The position numbers and the translations under genes were made by a program. A stretch of 64,000 nt of DNA, from contig NZ_CP019947.1 of NCBI RefSeq assembly GCF_002025205.1, positions 4,541,001-4,605,000 on the forward strand, in the 5' to 3' direction. The notes below the pieces were generated by a model that had not been told where the DNA came from, searched no databases, and saw nothing but the letters and a program-made list of their open reading frames with translations. The stretch is from Pseudomonas sp. CC6-YY-74. GTDB taxonomy: Bacteria > Pseudomonadota > Gammaproteobacteria > Pseudomonadales > Pseudomonadaceae. Positions 1 to 10,067 of this stretch are shown here, in pieces (position 1 is the first letter of the stretch; each line of letters begins with the position of its first letter).

Positions 1-535
1 TAAGCCCTAGGTCTTCTCTGGAGCTGCCAAAGGGGCCGGGGTTTTGTTGGGCGATCTGCAGGGTGTCGGTGCCAACGCTGGCAATAATCGCAACGTGACC
101 GTAGCGGTTGAGCAGCGAGGGGGCGAATACCAGCAAGTCTTCTGCTTGCGGTTGCTCGGCGCTGCCGTTGCGGAACTGCAGCATCGCCCGTTTGGCGTTC
201 AAACTGCCGTCGCTGAGGGTTGGGTCGAAGAAGTCTTTGGCGTGCCCATAGGTGTCGAGCATGCGGTGGCCATGCCGCTCGAAGTAGTAGCGTTTGACGA
301 ACTCCACGCACTGATAGCGCAGGCCCAGGTTGTAACCATCCTGGCTCAGGTTACGGCCCTGCACCGTATTGACCCCGCCGTTGTAGTAGATCGCCACGCC
401 ATTTAGCTCATCGAGTTGTTCGCCCACGGCATGCTGGCTGTTGGGGTTGATACGGGTAACGGCTGCATAAGTCGCCAGAGCGATAAAAGGCAGCAGCACA
501 CAGCTAGCGAGCAGGGCGATTCGGCGTTTGTTCAT
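1..535 (-). CDS. Exported CHAP-domain amidase/peptidase, 3' end cut by window
   Basis: Reading leftward from the ATG at 533-535 the frame stays open to the window edge (178 codons), so the C-terminus is missing. The first 25 or so residues are a basic start (MNKRR) followed by a hydrophobic stretch, consistent with a signal peptide or signal anchor. After that come a Cys-containing segment (RYQCVEFVKRYY) and, further on, a His segment (RYGHVAII), the Cys/His arrangement of CHAP/NlpC-like amidases that cut peptidoglycan or glutathionylspermidine-type amides. It is the last visible member of a leftward string that begins with a PAAR protein. That setting would allow a role as a cell-wall-targeting effector or an accessory hydrolase, but the hydrophobic N-terminus also fits an ordinary envelope enzyme. 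The fold call is fairly safe; the biological role is inference. Confidence 0.7.
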   Translation of the reverse strand, partial: MNKRRIALLASCVLLPFIALATYAAVTRINPNSQHAVGEQLDELNGVAIYYNGGVNTVQGRNLSQDGYNLGLRYQCVEFVKRYYFERHGHRMLDTYGHAKDFFDPTLSDGSLNAKRAMLQFRNGSAEQPQAEDLLVFAPSLLNRYGHVAIIASVGTDTLQIAQQNPGPFGSSREDLGL

Positions 536-646
536 CGTGAGGTCTTTATCAATTGGAGAGCGGTGCTGTAGCTCTTTGGTCTGGATCGTCAGTACGGCAT
601 GGAGCGCCAATGCCCCAGGTTTGGGCCATCTTCTGTTGAGTGCCGG

Positions 647-1042
647 TTATTCAGTGACCTGGAGCGTGTAGAGCTTTTCCACATCCTGCCCCGCGCATTG
701 GGTGCCATAGGTACTGCCATAGACCAGTACGTTGTAGCGTCCGGTCTCGGTTGGAGTCCCTCGGATTTCGCCATGCTTGTCTCTTTCGGTGTGGGTCAAC
801 TCCAAACCATCGGGCAGGGGTTTGCTGGGTGCTACCTGCAGTGTGCTCACTGGGGTGCTGGCGTTGATCACATCTATACGGATGCTATACGGCACGCCCA
901 CGGCGGCGGCAGGAAGCGCATTGGGCAGAAGTTCCGGGTTGGGCCTTAGGGCGCAGCCGGCCACAACATTGCCGAGCATGAGGACTTCACAGCCTGTTAG
1001 CGAAGTGGCCATACAGAGAGTGAGCAGCGTCTTTTGCAGCAT
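647..1042 (-). CDS. Putative lipoprotein with Ig-like (He_PIG-type) region
   Basis: A 131-residue protein starting MLQKTLLTLCMATSLTGC. The LTGC lipobox at residues 15-18 predicts lipidation on Cys18 and release by signal peptidase II; Glu at +2 suggests sorting to the outer membrane. The mature part contains a segment of the type 'PLPDGL...GEIRGTPTETGRYNV', which resembles the putative Ig (He_PIG) fold where a G-T-P turn precedes the last strands. Two further cysteines (near residues 30 and 116) could pair. It lies 29 bp downstream of the 1072-1668 gene on the same strand, so it is probably co-transcribed with the PAAR/effector-like genes. A periplasm-facing lipoprotein here could be an immunity protein, but nothing in the sequence proves this. 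Confidence 0.65.
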   Translation of the reverse strand: MLQKTLLTLCMATSLTGCEVLMLGNVVAGCALRPNPELLPNALPAAAVGVPYSIRIDVINASTPVSTLQVAPSKPLPDGLELTHTERDKHGEIRGTPTETGRYNVLVYGSTYGTQCAGQDVEKLYTLQVTE

Positions 1043-1071
1043 GGTTGCGTTGTTCTTTGCGGAGGAGGTGG

Positions 1072-1668
1072 TTAGCGCGATTTGCGTTCGAGTTCTGCTA
1101 TTTCAGCAAAGGCTTTTCGATGCTCGGCTTGCGAGGCATAGTCGCCGCTGATTTCCTTGGCGTCTTTCCCGGTTAGGTCATTGCCAGTCAGCGCATCGCG
1201 CGCGAACAGGATGGCAAACTTCCGACCGTCCAATTCCAAGTAGAGGTAGTAGTAGTCCTCGGGCTTGTTGGGCTCGGCGAAGGCGCTGTAGGTATAGCGG
1301 ATGCGATGGCTGAGATCGGGCGGGTTCAGTATCAGTGCCTGGGTATCTGTGTCTTCAAGGTAGCTGCTGTCGAAGGCTTCGGCCGCGGCATAGGGAAGCT
1401 CGGCCAATTGCTCGGGTGTAAAGGGCCTGAGCTGGCTGCGTAGCATGGTGACATTGCTGGCTCCGCCGTCGGCCTCAATGTTGCGTGGTTTGTACATGCC
1501 ACTAACAAACCACTGGCTGGCATCGAACATCTCTTCGACTTCGAAACCGCCGTAATACATCATGATTTTTTTAGGCATTTGGCTTTCCTTGGCATTCAGA
1601 TAAAGCCCGGTCGCCAAACTGGCGACCAGGGCAATGCTACATAGCAGTAGCTTGTTCAAGCGCCTCAT
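1072..1668 (-). CDS. Hypothetical membrane-anchored protein, candidate immunity/accessory
   Basis: A 198-residue protein that I do not recognise. Residues 1-25 form one hydrophobic N-terminal segment (RRLNKLLLCSIALVASLATGLYL), followed by a polar, acidic, tyrosine-rich domain (for example NKPEDYYYLYLELDGRKF) presumably in the periplasm, and a charged C-terminal helix. Its ATG overlaps the stop of the upstream 1665-2696 gene in an ATGA, so the two are translationally coupled. Tight coupling directly behind a PAAR-linked effector-like gene is the usual place for a cognate immunity protein, and the periplasmic location would suit an effector acting there. This is inference from position only. 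Confidence 0.6.
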   Translation of the reverse strand: MRRLNKLLLCSIALVASLATGLYLNAKESQMPKKIMMYYGGFEVEEMFDASQWFVSGMYKPRNIEADGGASNVTMLRSQLRPFTPEQLAELPYAAAEAFDSSYLEDTDTQALILNPPDLSHRIRYTYSAFAEPNKPEDYYYLYLELDGRKFAILFARDALTGNDLTGKDAKEISGDYASQAEHRKAFAEIAELERKSR

Positions 1669-2696
1669 AGTGGCTTGTATTCCCGCAGGGTGGCAGGCAC
1701 CCCAGTGGGCGAGTCGCCCGCACGCACAGGGCGAACCGCCCCCTCAGCGTCCAGTGGGTAACCGATGGTTCGATCATTTCCATCGCGACTATTGGCATGG
1801 CGTACTAGGGCCTCATCCTGCGCGCTGGCAGTTTTGATCGGTGGCTGTGGCGCGGTTGCGTTAGGTAGTTGGGCGTTTGCATCTTTACTGGCCTGTCGGT
1901 GCGCGGCTAGGCGCCTCTGATAGTCGCTGAGTCGACGCCTGTATGCCTTCATTGCTTGTGCGTCGGCTTTGGTTTTCTCCTGGGCATTGGTTAACCCAGC
2001 ACGATCACTGGCATTGCCATAGGTCTGGTCATAATTACTGCGCCGTGGAAACGCCCACACAGCAGTTTGAGCGGTGTTGGCGATCAACTGCGCCAGGCTT
2101 TGCTCGTACAGCGGATCTTCACCTTCGCTGACGTGTACGTCTGCATGAATACCAAGACCGGTACGGCAGGCGTAGGAGTGAATCTTGGCACTCAGGTCGA
2201 ACGCCTCAGGCTTGAGCATGAGGGCTTGGGCATCGCGCATGCGGTAACTGTCTGCCTTATCCAGCTCATAACCAAACTCGATGGTGCCAACCAGGCCGTG
2301 GGAGAAAAAGTCGAGCTGCTTGATCTCGCGCTTCTTGTTGATGCGCAGGTTGATAAAGTCGAGTAGTTGGGCGATGGAATCCAGTTCACGGTACTTGGCG
2401 CCATAGCGGGTTTCGACCACGTCCTTCACGGCGTCGAGCAGGGGGCGTTCGTAGTCTTCGGTGAAAATCAGAAAAATACGCTGGGTGGCATCGTTGGCGC
2501 TTGCCGGCGGGTAGAGGCGAACTTGCCGGATGCCTTGGTTGATAAAACGCATCTTGTTGCCTTTCTGCCCACGCAGCTTTTCCATCAGGCCCATATGCGA
2601 GGCGCCGACTACGGTAATGAAGTCGCGCTGTAGCGAAACAGGGATCTGTTGAATAGCGTGCTGGGAGCTGGTCTTACCCTGGTGAGGCGCTGTCAT
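1665..2696 (-). CDS. Candidate T6SS effector with caspase-like (clan CD) His-Cys pattern
   Basis: A 343-residue protein with no signal peptide. Residues about 70-130 resemble an alpha/beta Rossmann-like start (RIFLIFTEDYERPLLDAV), then LDFFSHGLVGTIEFGY with His133-Gly134, and KIHSYACRTG with Cys177. An H-G followed 40-50 residues later by a Cys after a hydrophobic strand is the layout of clan CD cysteine peptidases (caspases, C80 CPD) and of DUF4347-type domains. The C-terminal third (about 230-343) is a low-complexity charged helix plus a Pro-rich tail. It starts 11 bp after a PAAR gene and overlaps the next gene, the classical position of a PAAR-delivered T6SS cargo. Catalysis and secretion are unproven; the domain could also be a catalytically inactive relative. 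Confidence 0.6.
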   Translation of the reverse strand: MTAPHQGKTSSQHAIQQIPVSLQRDFITVVGASHMGLMEKLRGQKGNKMRFINQGIRQVRLYPPASANDATQRIFLIFTEDYERPLLDAVKDVVETRYGAKYRELDSIAQLLDFINLRINKKREIKQLDFFSHGLVGTIEFGYELDKADSYRMRDAQALMLKPEAFDLSAKIHSYACRTGLGIHADVHVSEGEDPLYEQSLAQLIANTAQTAVWAFPRRSNYDQTYGNASDRAGLTNAQEKTKADAQAMKAYRRRLSDYQRRLAAHRQASKDANAQLPNATAPQPPIKTASAQDEALVRHANSRDGNDRTIGYPLDAEGAVRPVRAGDSPTGVPATLREYKPL

Positions 2697-2707
2697 TGCA
2701 TCTGTCC

Positions 2708-3235
2708 TTAGAAGCTAATGCCCTGTTGCTTGAGGTGGTTGGCCGCATCCCGGCCCCAGCGAACGACCACGGATTGTGGGGCTTTGGTGAATACCCGCTC
2801 GGTATTGCCGTAGGCATTGGTGTAACCGACAAAGCGCTGGCCATCGCCGCACTCCACGCAGTACAGCGCGTCCTCGACAGGCTGGCCGCTATTGCTGTCT
2901 ATCAGCTGGTACTGCTCGCTGTGCCTGGGCAGGATCTCTGGTGCGCTGAACGGCGCGCTGCCCGATTGAGTACCAACCAGTACGTCTCCTGAACCGGTGA
3001 TGATGATCCCGCCATGAGCGGTGGCACTACCAAGAAACGCAATGGGTTTTCCATTGACCAGGATGCTGCCTATACCTTCGGTGACCGCATCGCCACAGGC
3101 CGTACTATCACCGACACGCAGGGTGGGTAGGTTGTTGATCAGTACATCCGGCGAACCACTGGTGGTCGGGTTGGTGCCATGCCCAGGAATGGGGCAAGCA
3201 TTTAAATCGCTAAGGCGGGAGGCTGGTTTTGCCAT
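2708..3235 (-). CDS. PAAR-repeat protein with C-terminal transthyretin-like extension
   Basis: A 175-residue protein. Residues 1-90 form a PAAR domain: glycine-rich repeats with His and Cys in metal-binding positions (ACPIPGHG, STACG, ATAHGG) and closing GSGDVLVG. PAAR proteins cap the VgrG spike of the type VI secretion system and carry effectors. Residues about 105-170 (HSEQYQLIDSNSGQPVEDALYCVE... TNAYGNTERV ... VVVRWG) look like the small transthyretin/Ig-like adaptor often attached to PAAR or VgrG proteins. It is the first gene of a leftward operon and has an AAGGA-type site before the ATG. No VgrG, tube or sheath genes are in the window, so this would be an orphan effector cassette served by a system elsewhere. 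Confidence 0.85.
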   Translation of the reverse strand: MAKPASRLSDLNACPIPGHGTNPTTSGSPDVLINNLPTLRVGDSTACGDAVTEGIGSILVNGKPIAFLGSATAHGGIIITGSGDVLVGTQSGSAPFSAPEILPRHSEQYQLIDSNSGQPVEDALYCVECGDGQRFVGYTNAYGNTERVFTKAPQSVVVRWGRDAANHLKQQGISF

Positions 3236-3396
3236 GGCTGTCGTCCTTGTGCCAAGTGATCAGGCATTCTGAGCTCCATGGGATTTTTTCGGTGTGGCTA
3301 AGTTCACTTTTCGCGGCGTTAACTTCCTGCGTGCTCTTGCCTTAAATTCCGCAAGGTGTCGTCGACGAAGGCGCAGCCCCAGTAAATCACTGAGAA

Positions 3397-4140
3397 ATGA
3401 TGATGCGTATCCACTTGCTGTCGGACCTGCACAATGAGTTCAGCCCCTTTACTCCAGAGCCCATGGACTGCGATGTCGTCATTCTGGCGGGCGACATCGA
3501 TGTCAAGGCACGCGCTGTTGAGTGGGCCAGGCAATCCTTCTCTGGGCCAGTGTTGTACGTGCCAGGCAATCACGAGTTTTACGGTGGGCACCTGACTCAC
3601 ACTCTGCAGAAACTGCGGGCGGCTCAGGATGATCGCGTTCGGGTGTTGGATCGGGATGAATTGATCCTTGGTGGTACAAGGTTTCTGGGCGCGACCATGT
3701 GGACGGATTTCACCGCAACCGGCAACTCGCCGATGGCATGCTTGAGTGCGCAGAATGCGATGAACGACTTCCGGCAAATCCGCACTGAAAGCTATAGACC
3801 TATCCGCCCGGCTGATTTGGTTGCCCAGTCAGTGCAGACAAAGGATTGGCTACGCATGAAGTTGTCGGAACCATTTGACGGCCCAACTGTGGTGATCACT
3901 CACCATGCGCCAACGCTACGCTCCCTCCAAGGCAACCCGCACGCGGGTACTCACATGGATGCCGCGTATGCCAATCGCTGGGAAGACCTCATGGGTGGTG
4001 AGCACATGGCGCTGTGGGTGCATGGCCATTCGCATATGGCTGTCGACTATGACGTGGCGGGAACGCGGGTGGTCTGCAATCCCAGGGGGTATCCGGGGGA
4101 AGAGACGGGCTTTCGCTCGAATCTGATCATTGAGCTTTAA
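3397..4140 (+). CDS. Metallophosphoesterase (calcineurin-like)
   Basis: A 247-residue protein with the ordered metal-binding motifs of calcineurin-like phosphoesterases: SDLHNEF near the N-terminus (D-x-H), AGDID (GD-x), PGNHEFYG (GNHE), TTHHAP-type His at ITHHAPT, and WVHGHSH near the C-terminus (GH-x-H). Such enzymes hydrolyse phosphomono- or diesters with two metal ions; the substrate cannot be told from sequence. There is no signal peptide. The start region reads ATGATGATG and I took the first, but any of the three is possible because the ribosome binding site is weak. It is divergent from the PAAR gene (161 bp between them) and ends at a strong bidirectional terminator before the tRNA. 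Confidence 0.85.
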   Translation: MMMRIHLLSDLHNEFSPFTPEPMDCDVVILAGDIDVKARAVEWARQSFSGPVLYVPGNHEFYGGHLTHTLQKLRAAQDDRVRVLDRDELILGGTRFLGATMWTDFTATGNSPMACLSAQNAMNDFRQIRTESYRPIRPADLVAQSVQTKDWLRMKLSEPFDGPTVVITHHAPTLRSLQGNPHAGTHMDAAYANRWEDLMGGEHMALWVHGHSHMAVDYDVAGTRVVCNPRGYPGEETGFRSNLIIEL

Positions 4141-4192
4141 CCAGCCGGCTATAGCTATGGGACTGGTCTAGCTGCTTTTCCTGCGGACATGA

Positions 4193-4217
4193 AAAAGCCG
4201 CGCAGTGCGCGGCTTTT
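4193..4217. terminator. Bidirectional intrinsic terminator
   Basis: An 11-bp perfect stem AAAAGCCGCGC / GCGCGGCTTTT with an AGT loop, with A and T runs on either side so that it can work on both strands. It separates the rightward metallophosphoesterase gene from the leftward tRNA transcript. Confidence 0.85.
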
Positions 4218-4221
4218 AAGT

Positions 4222-4298
<77 letters not shown>

Positions 4299-4313
4299 TC
4301 AGAAGCCGGCGGA

Positions 4314-7300
4314 TTATACCGGTGCCTTCTCTGTAGTGCCAACCGTACGACGCGGGCCGAGGAAATTATGGGCGAATGCGTCGGCGGCGATGGGGCGACT
4401 GAGGATGAAGCCCTGGATCTGTTCGCAGCCTTCGGCGGCGAGAAACAGTTCCTGTTCCTTGGTTTCCACCCCTTCGGCGATCACCGTGAGTTGCATGCTG
4501 CGCCCGAGCGCAATGATGGCGCGGGCTATGGCTACGTCGTGTGGGTCGTTCGGCAGGCCGCGGACGAAGGATTGGTCGATCTTCAGGGTGTCCAGTGGCA
4601 GGCGCTTGAGGTAACTCAACGAGGAGTAGCCGGTGCCGAAGTCGTCGATGGCCAGCTGCACGCCGAGGGCTTTCAGTTGGTGGAGGATGCTCAGGGCGTC
4701 CTCGGTCTGGTTCATGATGAAGCTTTCGGTGATTTCCAGTTGCAGCAGGCTGGGGTCGAGAGAGTTGCTGTCGAGCAGCTGCGAGATGCGTTCGAGCAGG
4801 TGCGGCTGGTGCAGTTGGGCGCCGGCCAGGTTGACCGAGAGGGGGCCGAAAGGCGCGTGGAGGAGTTGCCATTCGCGCATTTGCCAGCAGGCTTGCTGCA
4901 GCACCCAGTCGCCCAGCGGCAGGATCAGCCCGGTTTCCTCGGCCAGCGGGATGAAACGGTCGGGTGGGATTTCGCCAAACACCGGGTGGATCCAGCGTAT
5001 CAGGGCTTCGGCACCGGCCAGGCGATTGGTGCTCAGGTTGAGTTTCGGCTGGTAGTAAAGTTGCAGCTCTTGGCGCTCCAGGGCGCGGCGCAGTTCATGT
5101 TCCAGGGCCATGCGTTCGGTGGCCTGAAAGGTCAGGTCGCGGGTGTACATTTCGGCCCGGTTGCGGCCTTTGGCTTTGGAGCGGTACATGGCGGCGTCGG
5201 CGTTCTTCACCAGGGTGGCGACGTCCAGGCCGTCATCCGGGTACAGGCTGATGCCGATGCTGGCGCTGATATGGAACTGGTGGTCGTCGATGTGGAAGGG
5301 CGGGCCGAAACAGGCGAGCAGTTTGTTGGCGACCCGTTTGGCGTCCTCGCTCTGGTGCAGGCCCGGCAGCAGGATGATGAACTCGTCGCCGCCGAGTCGG
5401 GCAACGGTGTCGATGTCGCGCAGTTGTTGCTTGAGGCGGATGGCAATGCTCTTGAGCAGCTGGTCGCCGGTCGGGTGGCCAAGGCTGTCGTTGATGTGCT
5501 TGAAGCGGTCGAGGTCGAGAAACAGGATTGCGCCTTGGCGCTCGTCGGTTCTCGCAGCGTCGAGTGCGGCATGCAGCCGCGTTTCGAACAGCAGGCGGTT
5601 AGGCAGGCCGGTCAACGAGTCGTGGTGGGCCTGGTAGTCGAGTCGGGCTTGGGCCTGTTTGAGTGAGCTGATATCGGCGAACACGGCGACGAAGTGCGTG
5701 GTCTGCTGGTCGGCATTGCGCACGGCGTTGATGGTCAGCCATTGCGGAAAGATTTCGGCGTTCTTGCGGCTGTTCCAGATTTCCCCTTGCCAGTGTCCTT
5801 GATCTTCCAGTTGGTGCCACATGGCACTGTAAAAAGCGCTGTCGTGCTGGCCGGAGGCAAGTAGCCGGGGTGTTTGCCCGAGCGCTTCGGCTTCGCTAAA
5901 GCCGGTAATTGCGCTGAAGGCGCGGTTGACCGCGACTATGCGCTGCTGGGGGTCGGTGATCATCACGCCTTCGGCGGTGCTTTCGAACACGGTGGCGGCC
6001 TGCTGGAGTTTTTCCTGCATGAGCTGGCGTTCGGTGATGTCGCGGGCGATGGTCAGCAGACAGGCCTCGTCGCCGACCTGGATCGGTTGGGCAGACAGTT
6101 CGCACAGGCGTGTCTGCCCATCGCGGGTGCGGATCGAGGCGCTCAGTTCATGCACGCTGCCGTGCAGGTCGATCTGCTCGATCATCCTGACGCGGTCTGC
6201 GGGGTCGGCCCAGACACCCAGTTCCAGGGTTGAGCGGCCGGCTGCTTGGCTGCTGCTGTAGCCGGTGATACGGCTGAAGCCTTGATTGATTTCGATCAGC
6301 TGGCCGTCGCGAACGCGGCTGATCACGAGGCCGTCGGGGGAGGCGTGGAAGGCTTTGGCGAATTTTTCTTCGGAGTTCAGCAGTTGCTGTTGGGTGGCTT
6401 TGAGTTGGCTGATGTCGCGTACCACCATTACCAGCGCCGGCGTATCGGCGAGCTGGAAGGCTTGGGCGGAGATCAGGCCGGTGAAGGATTGGCCGTCACG
6501 CCGCTGAAAGGAAATTTCCAGGTTGCGTAGGCTCTCGTCTTGCAGGCGTCTGAGCAGGGTCTGGCCGATGCCGGGGCTGCCCCAGATGTTCAATTCGGTG
6601 GCAGTTTTGCCGAGCGCCTCGCTGACGGGGATGCCGGTCTGCTGTTCGAAGGCGTTGTTGGCTTCCAGCAGGCAGCCGTCGGCCCTGCGCGCGATCACCA
6701 GGATGTCCGGGCATTGTTGGAATACCGAGGCGAATTTCTGTTCGGAGAGGCGCAGGGCCTGCTCGGCCTGTTTGGCTTCGCTGATGTCGACCATCAGGCC
6801 GCGCATGATCGTCTCGTCGCCACTGCGGGCCAGGGTAACGATGTCGCGGATCCATAGCACGCGACCGTCGGCGGCATACATGCGGTAGTCGAGGCTATGG
6901 TCGCGGCCGGCGGTGCTTTCGCGTTGGCAGTAGCCGAGGGCCTGCTGTGCGTCATCCGGGTGCAGGGTACTCAGCCAGAAGCCTGGACGTTTCCAGTCGG
7001 CCAGCGGATAGCCGAGCAGTTTTTCCGCATGTTGCGAGACGTAGGTAAAGCTGTAGTCATCCAGGCGTGCTTCCCAGGCGATGGCCGAGAGGTTTTCCAC
7101 CAGGCTGCGGTAGTGTTGTTCGCTGTTGCGCAATTTTTGTTCGAGCAGACTGCGAGTGGCCATTTCGGCATGCAGGCGGCGGTTGATACGCAGTATCACG
7201 GCGATGATGGCGCACAGTGCAAGCAAAGCCGGGAGGCCGTACAGCAGCAGTTCGCGCCAGATGCTGCGCCTGTCCTCTAGGTGGCCGACCCAGCGCGCCT

Positions 7301-8048
7301 GCAGGGCACTGATTTCGCTGCTACTGATGTCGGCGAGGAGCTTGTCGAGAATCCCGATGAGCACCGCGTGGTCGCGTGGCGCGGCCATGGAGAGCTTATA
7401 GCGGTAGGGCGTTTCGCCACTGATGGTCAGGCCTTTCAGTTTGAGCTGGCGCATGCTCCAGACACTGGAGGCGAGGTCGCCGATCAAGGCATCGGCCTGG
7501 CCGGTTGCTAGTGCTTGCAGGGCCGCATTGACGGTCGGCAGCGGTAGCAGGTTGAGGTCAGGGTGCTGGCTGCGCAACAGTACATGGGGCGCATAATTAT
7601 CGACCACGGTAATTTTAAGGCCATGGAGGTCCTTCATCGCGCGTGGTTGCGGGCCGTCATCGCGCGCCAGGATGACAATCGGGAAGTCCAGATAAGGACG
7701 GCTGAAGGCCAGGTAAGCCTGCCGTTCAGGCGTGGCCATGACCGCGGGCAATAAGTCCAGTTGGCCGGCCTTGGCCTGCTCCAGTACTTCGCTCCAGCTG
7801 GTGCTGTCGCTCGGTTGCAGGCTCACGCCCAGGCGTTGCTCGAGCAAGGCGATGTAGTCGGCGGCCAGGCCCTGGTAGCGGCCCTGTGGGTCGCGGAACT
7901 CGAATGGCGGCCAGGAGGCGTCGATGCCCAGGCGCAATACGGGGTGCTCGGCAAGCCAGGCGCGCTCCTCTTCGCTGAGCGACAAGGCTGCAACCGGACT
8001 GACCCAATACACCAGACACAACAGGAGAATGGCCGGCAATCGCGGCAT
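4314..8048 (-). CDS. rmcA: SBP-PAS-GGDEF-EAL c-di-GMP regulator (RmcA-like)
   Basis: A 1244-residue inner-membrane protein. In order: signal/leader, a bacterial extracellular solute-binding (SBP_bac_3) domain at about 25-245 in the periplasm, a transmembrane helix near 265-290, four PAS domains between about 310 and 800, a GGDEF domain with intact RLGGDEFIILLPG, and an EAL domain with AEALIRW and the DDFGTGYSSLSYL loop. Both catalytic motifs are intact, so it could make and break c-di-GMP. Length and order match PA0575 (RmcA) of P. aeruginosa, a redox- and amino-acid-responsive phosphodiesterase linked to biofilm maintenance. I chose the ATG at 8046-8048 because the hydrophobic leader MPRLPAILLLCL begins there; an in-frame ATG lies 19 codons upstream. 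Confidence 0.92.
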   Translation of the reverse strand: MPRLPAILLLCLVYWVSPVAALSLSEEERAWLAEHPVLRLGIDASWPPFEFRDPQGRYQGLAADYIALLEQRLGVSLQPSDSTSWSEVLEQAKAGQLDLLPAVMATPERQAYLAFSRPYLDFPIVILARDDGPQPRAMKDLHGLKITVVDNYAPHVLLRSQHPDLNLLPLPTVNAALQALATGQADALIGDLASSVWSMRQLKLKGLTISGETPYRYKLSMAAPRDHAVLIGILDKLLADISSSEISALQARWVGHLEDRRSIWRELLLYGLPALLALCAIIAVILRINRRLHAEMATRSLLEQKLRNSEQHYRSLVENLSAIAWEARLDDYSFTYVSQHAEKLLGYPLADWKRPGFWLSTLHPDDAQQALGYCQRESTAGRDHSLDYRMYAADGRVLWIRDIVTLARSGDETIMRGLMVDISEAKQAEQALRLSEQKFASVFQQCPDILVIARRADGCLLEANNAFEQQTGIPVSEALGKTATELNIWGSPGIGQTLLRRLQDESLRNLEISFQRRDGQSFTGLISAQAFQLADTPALVMVVRDISQLKATQQQLLNSEEKFAKAFHASPDGLVISRVRDGQLIEINQGFSRITGYSSSQAAGRSTLELGVWADPADRVRMIEQIDLHGSVHELSASIRTRDGQTRLCELSAQPIQVGDEACLLTIARDITERQLMQEKLQQAATVFESTAEGVMITDPQQRIVAVNRAFSAITGFSEAEALGQTPRLLASGQHDSAFYSAMWHQLEDQGHWQGEIWNSRKNAEIFPQWLTINAVRNADQQTTHFVAVFADISSLKQAQARLDYQAHHDSLTGLPNRLLFETRLHAALDAARTDERQGAILFLDLDRFKHINDSLGHPTGDQLLKSIAIRLKQQLRDIDTVARLGGDEFIILLPGLHQSEDAKRVANKLLACFGPPFHIDDHQFHISASIGISLYPDDGLDVATLVKNADAAMYRSKAKGRNRAEMYTRDLTFQATERMALEHELRRALERQELQLYYQPKLNLSTNRLAGAEALIRWIHPVFGEIPPDRFIPLAEETGLILPLGDWVLQQACWQMREWQLLHAPFGPLSVNLAGAQLHQPHLLERISQLLDSNSLDPSLLQLEITESFIMNQTEDALSILHQLKALGVQLAIDDFGTGYSSLSYLKRLPLDTLKIDQSFVRGLPNDPHDVAIARAIIALGRSMQLTVIAEGVETKEQELFLAAEGCEQIQGFILSRPIAADAFAHNFLGPRRTVGTTEKAPV

Positions 8049-8119
8049 GACGGCCTCGTAACAGATCGAGTGATGTGTCGAGTGTAGACGGGGCTTGGCA
8101 CGCAAGGCCAGCAGATAGC

Positions 8120-8146
8120 AAAACCCCGGTTTGGGCCGGGGGTTTT
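8120..8146 (-). terminator. rpoD intrinsic terminator
   Basis: Downstream of the rpoD stop, the leftward transcript reads AAAACCCCCGG, a short loop, then CCGGGGTTTT: a GC-rich stem flanked by A and T tracts. It should end the rpsU-dnaG-rpoD transcript. Confidence 0.8.
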
Positions 8147-8149
8147 GGA

Positions 8150-10000
<1,851 letters not shown>

Positions 10001-10067
10001 AACACCCTATCCACTGAAGGTCTTGGCGGGCTAAAAACAAGCCGCGGATTATACCCGAATAAGACCC

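Noticed and set aside
4368..5666. Long rightward open frame opposite rmcA (432 codons)
   Set aside because: It is antisense to the conserved EAL/GGDEF coding region and its composition is that of a high-GC shadow frame; no recognisable domain.
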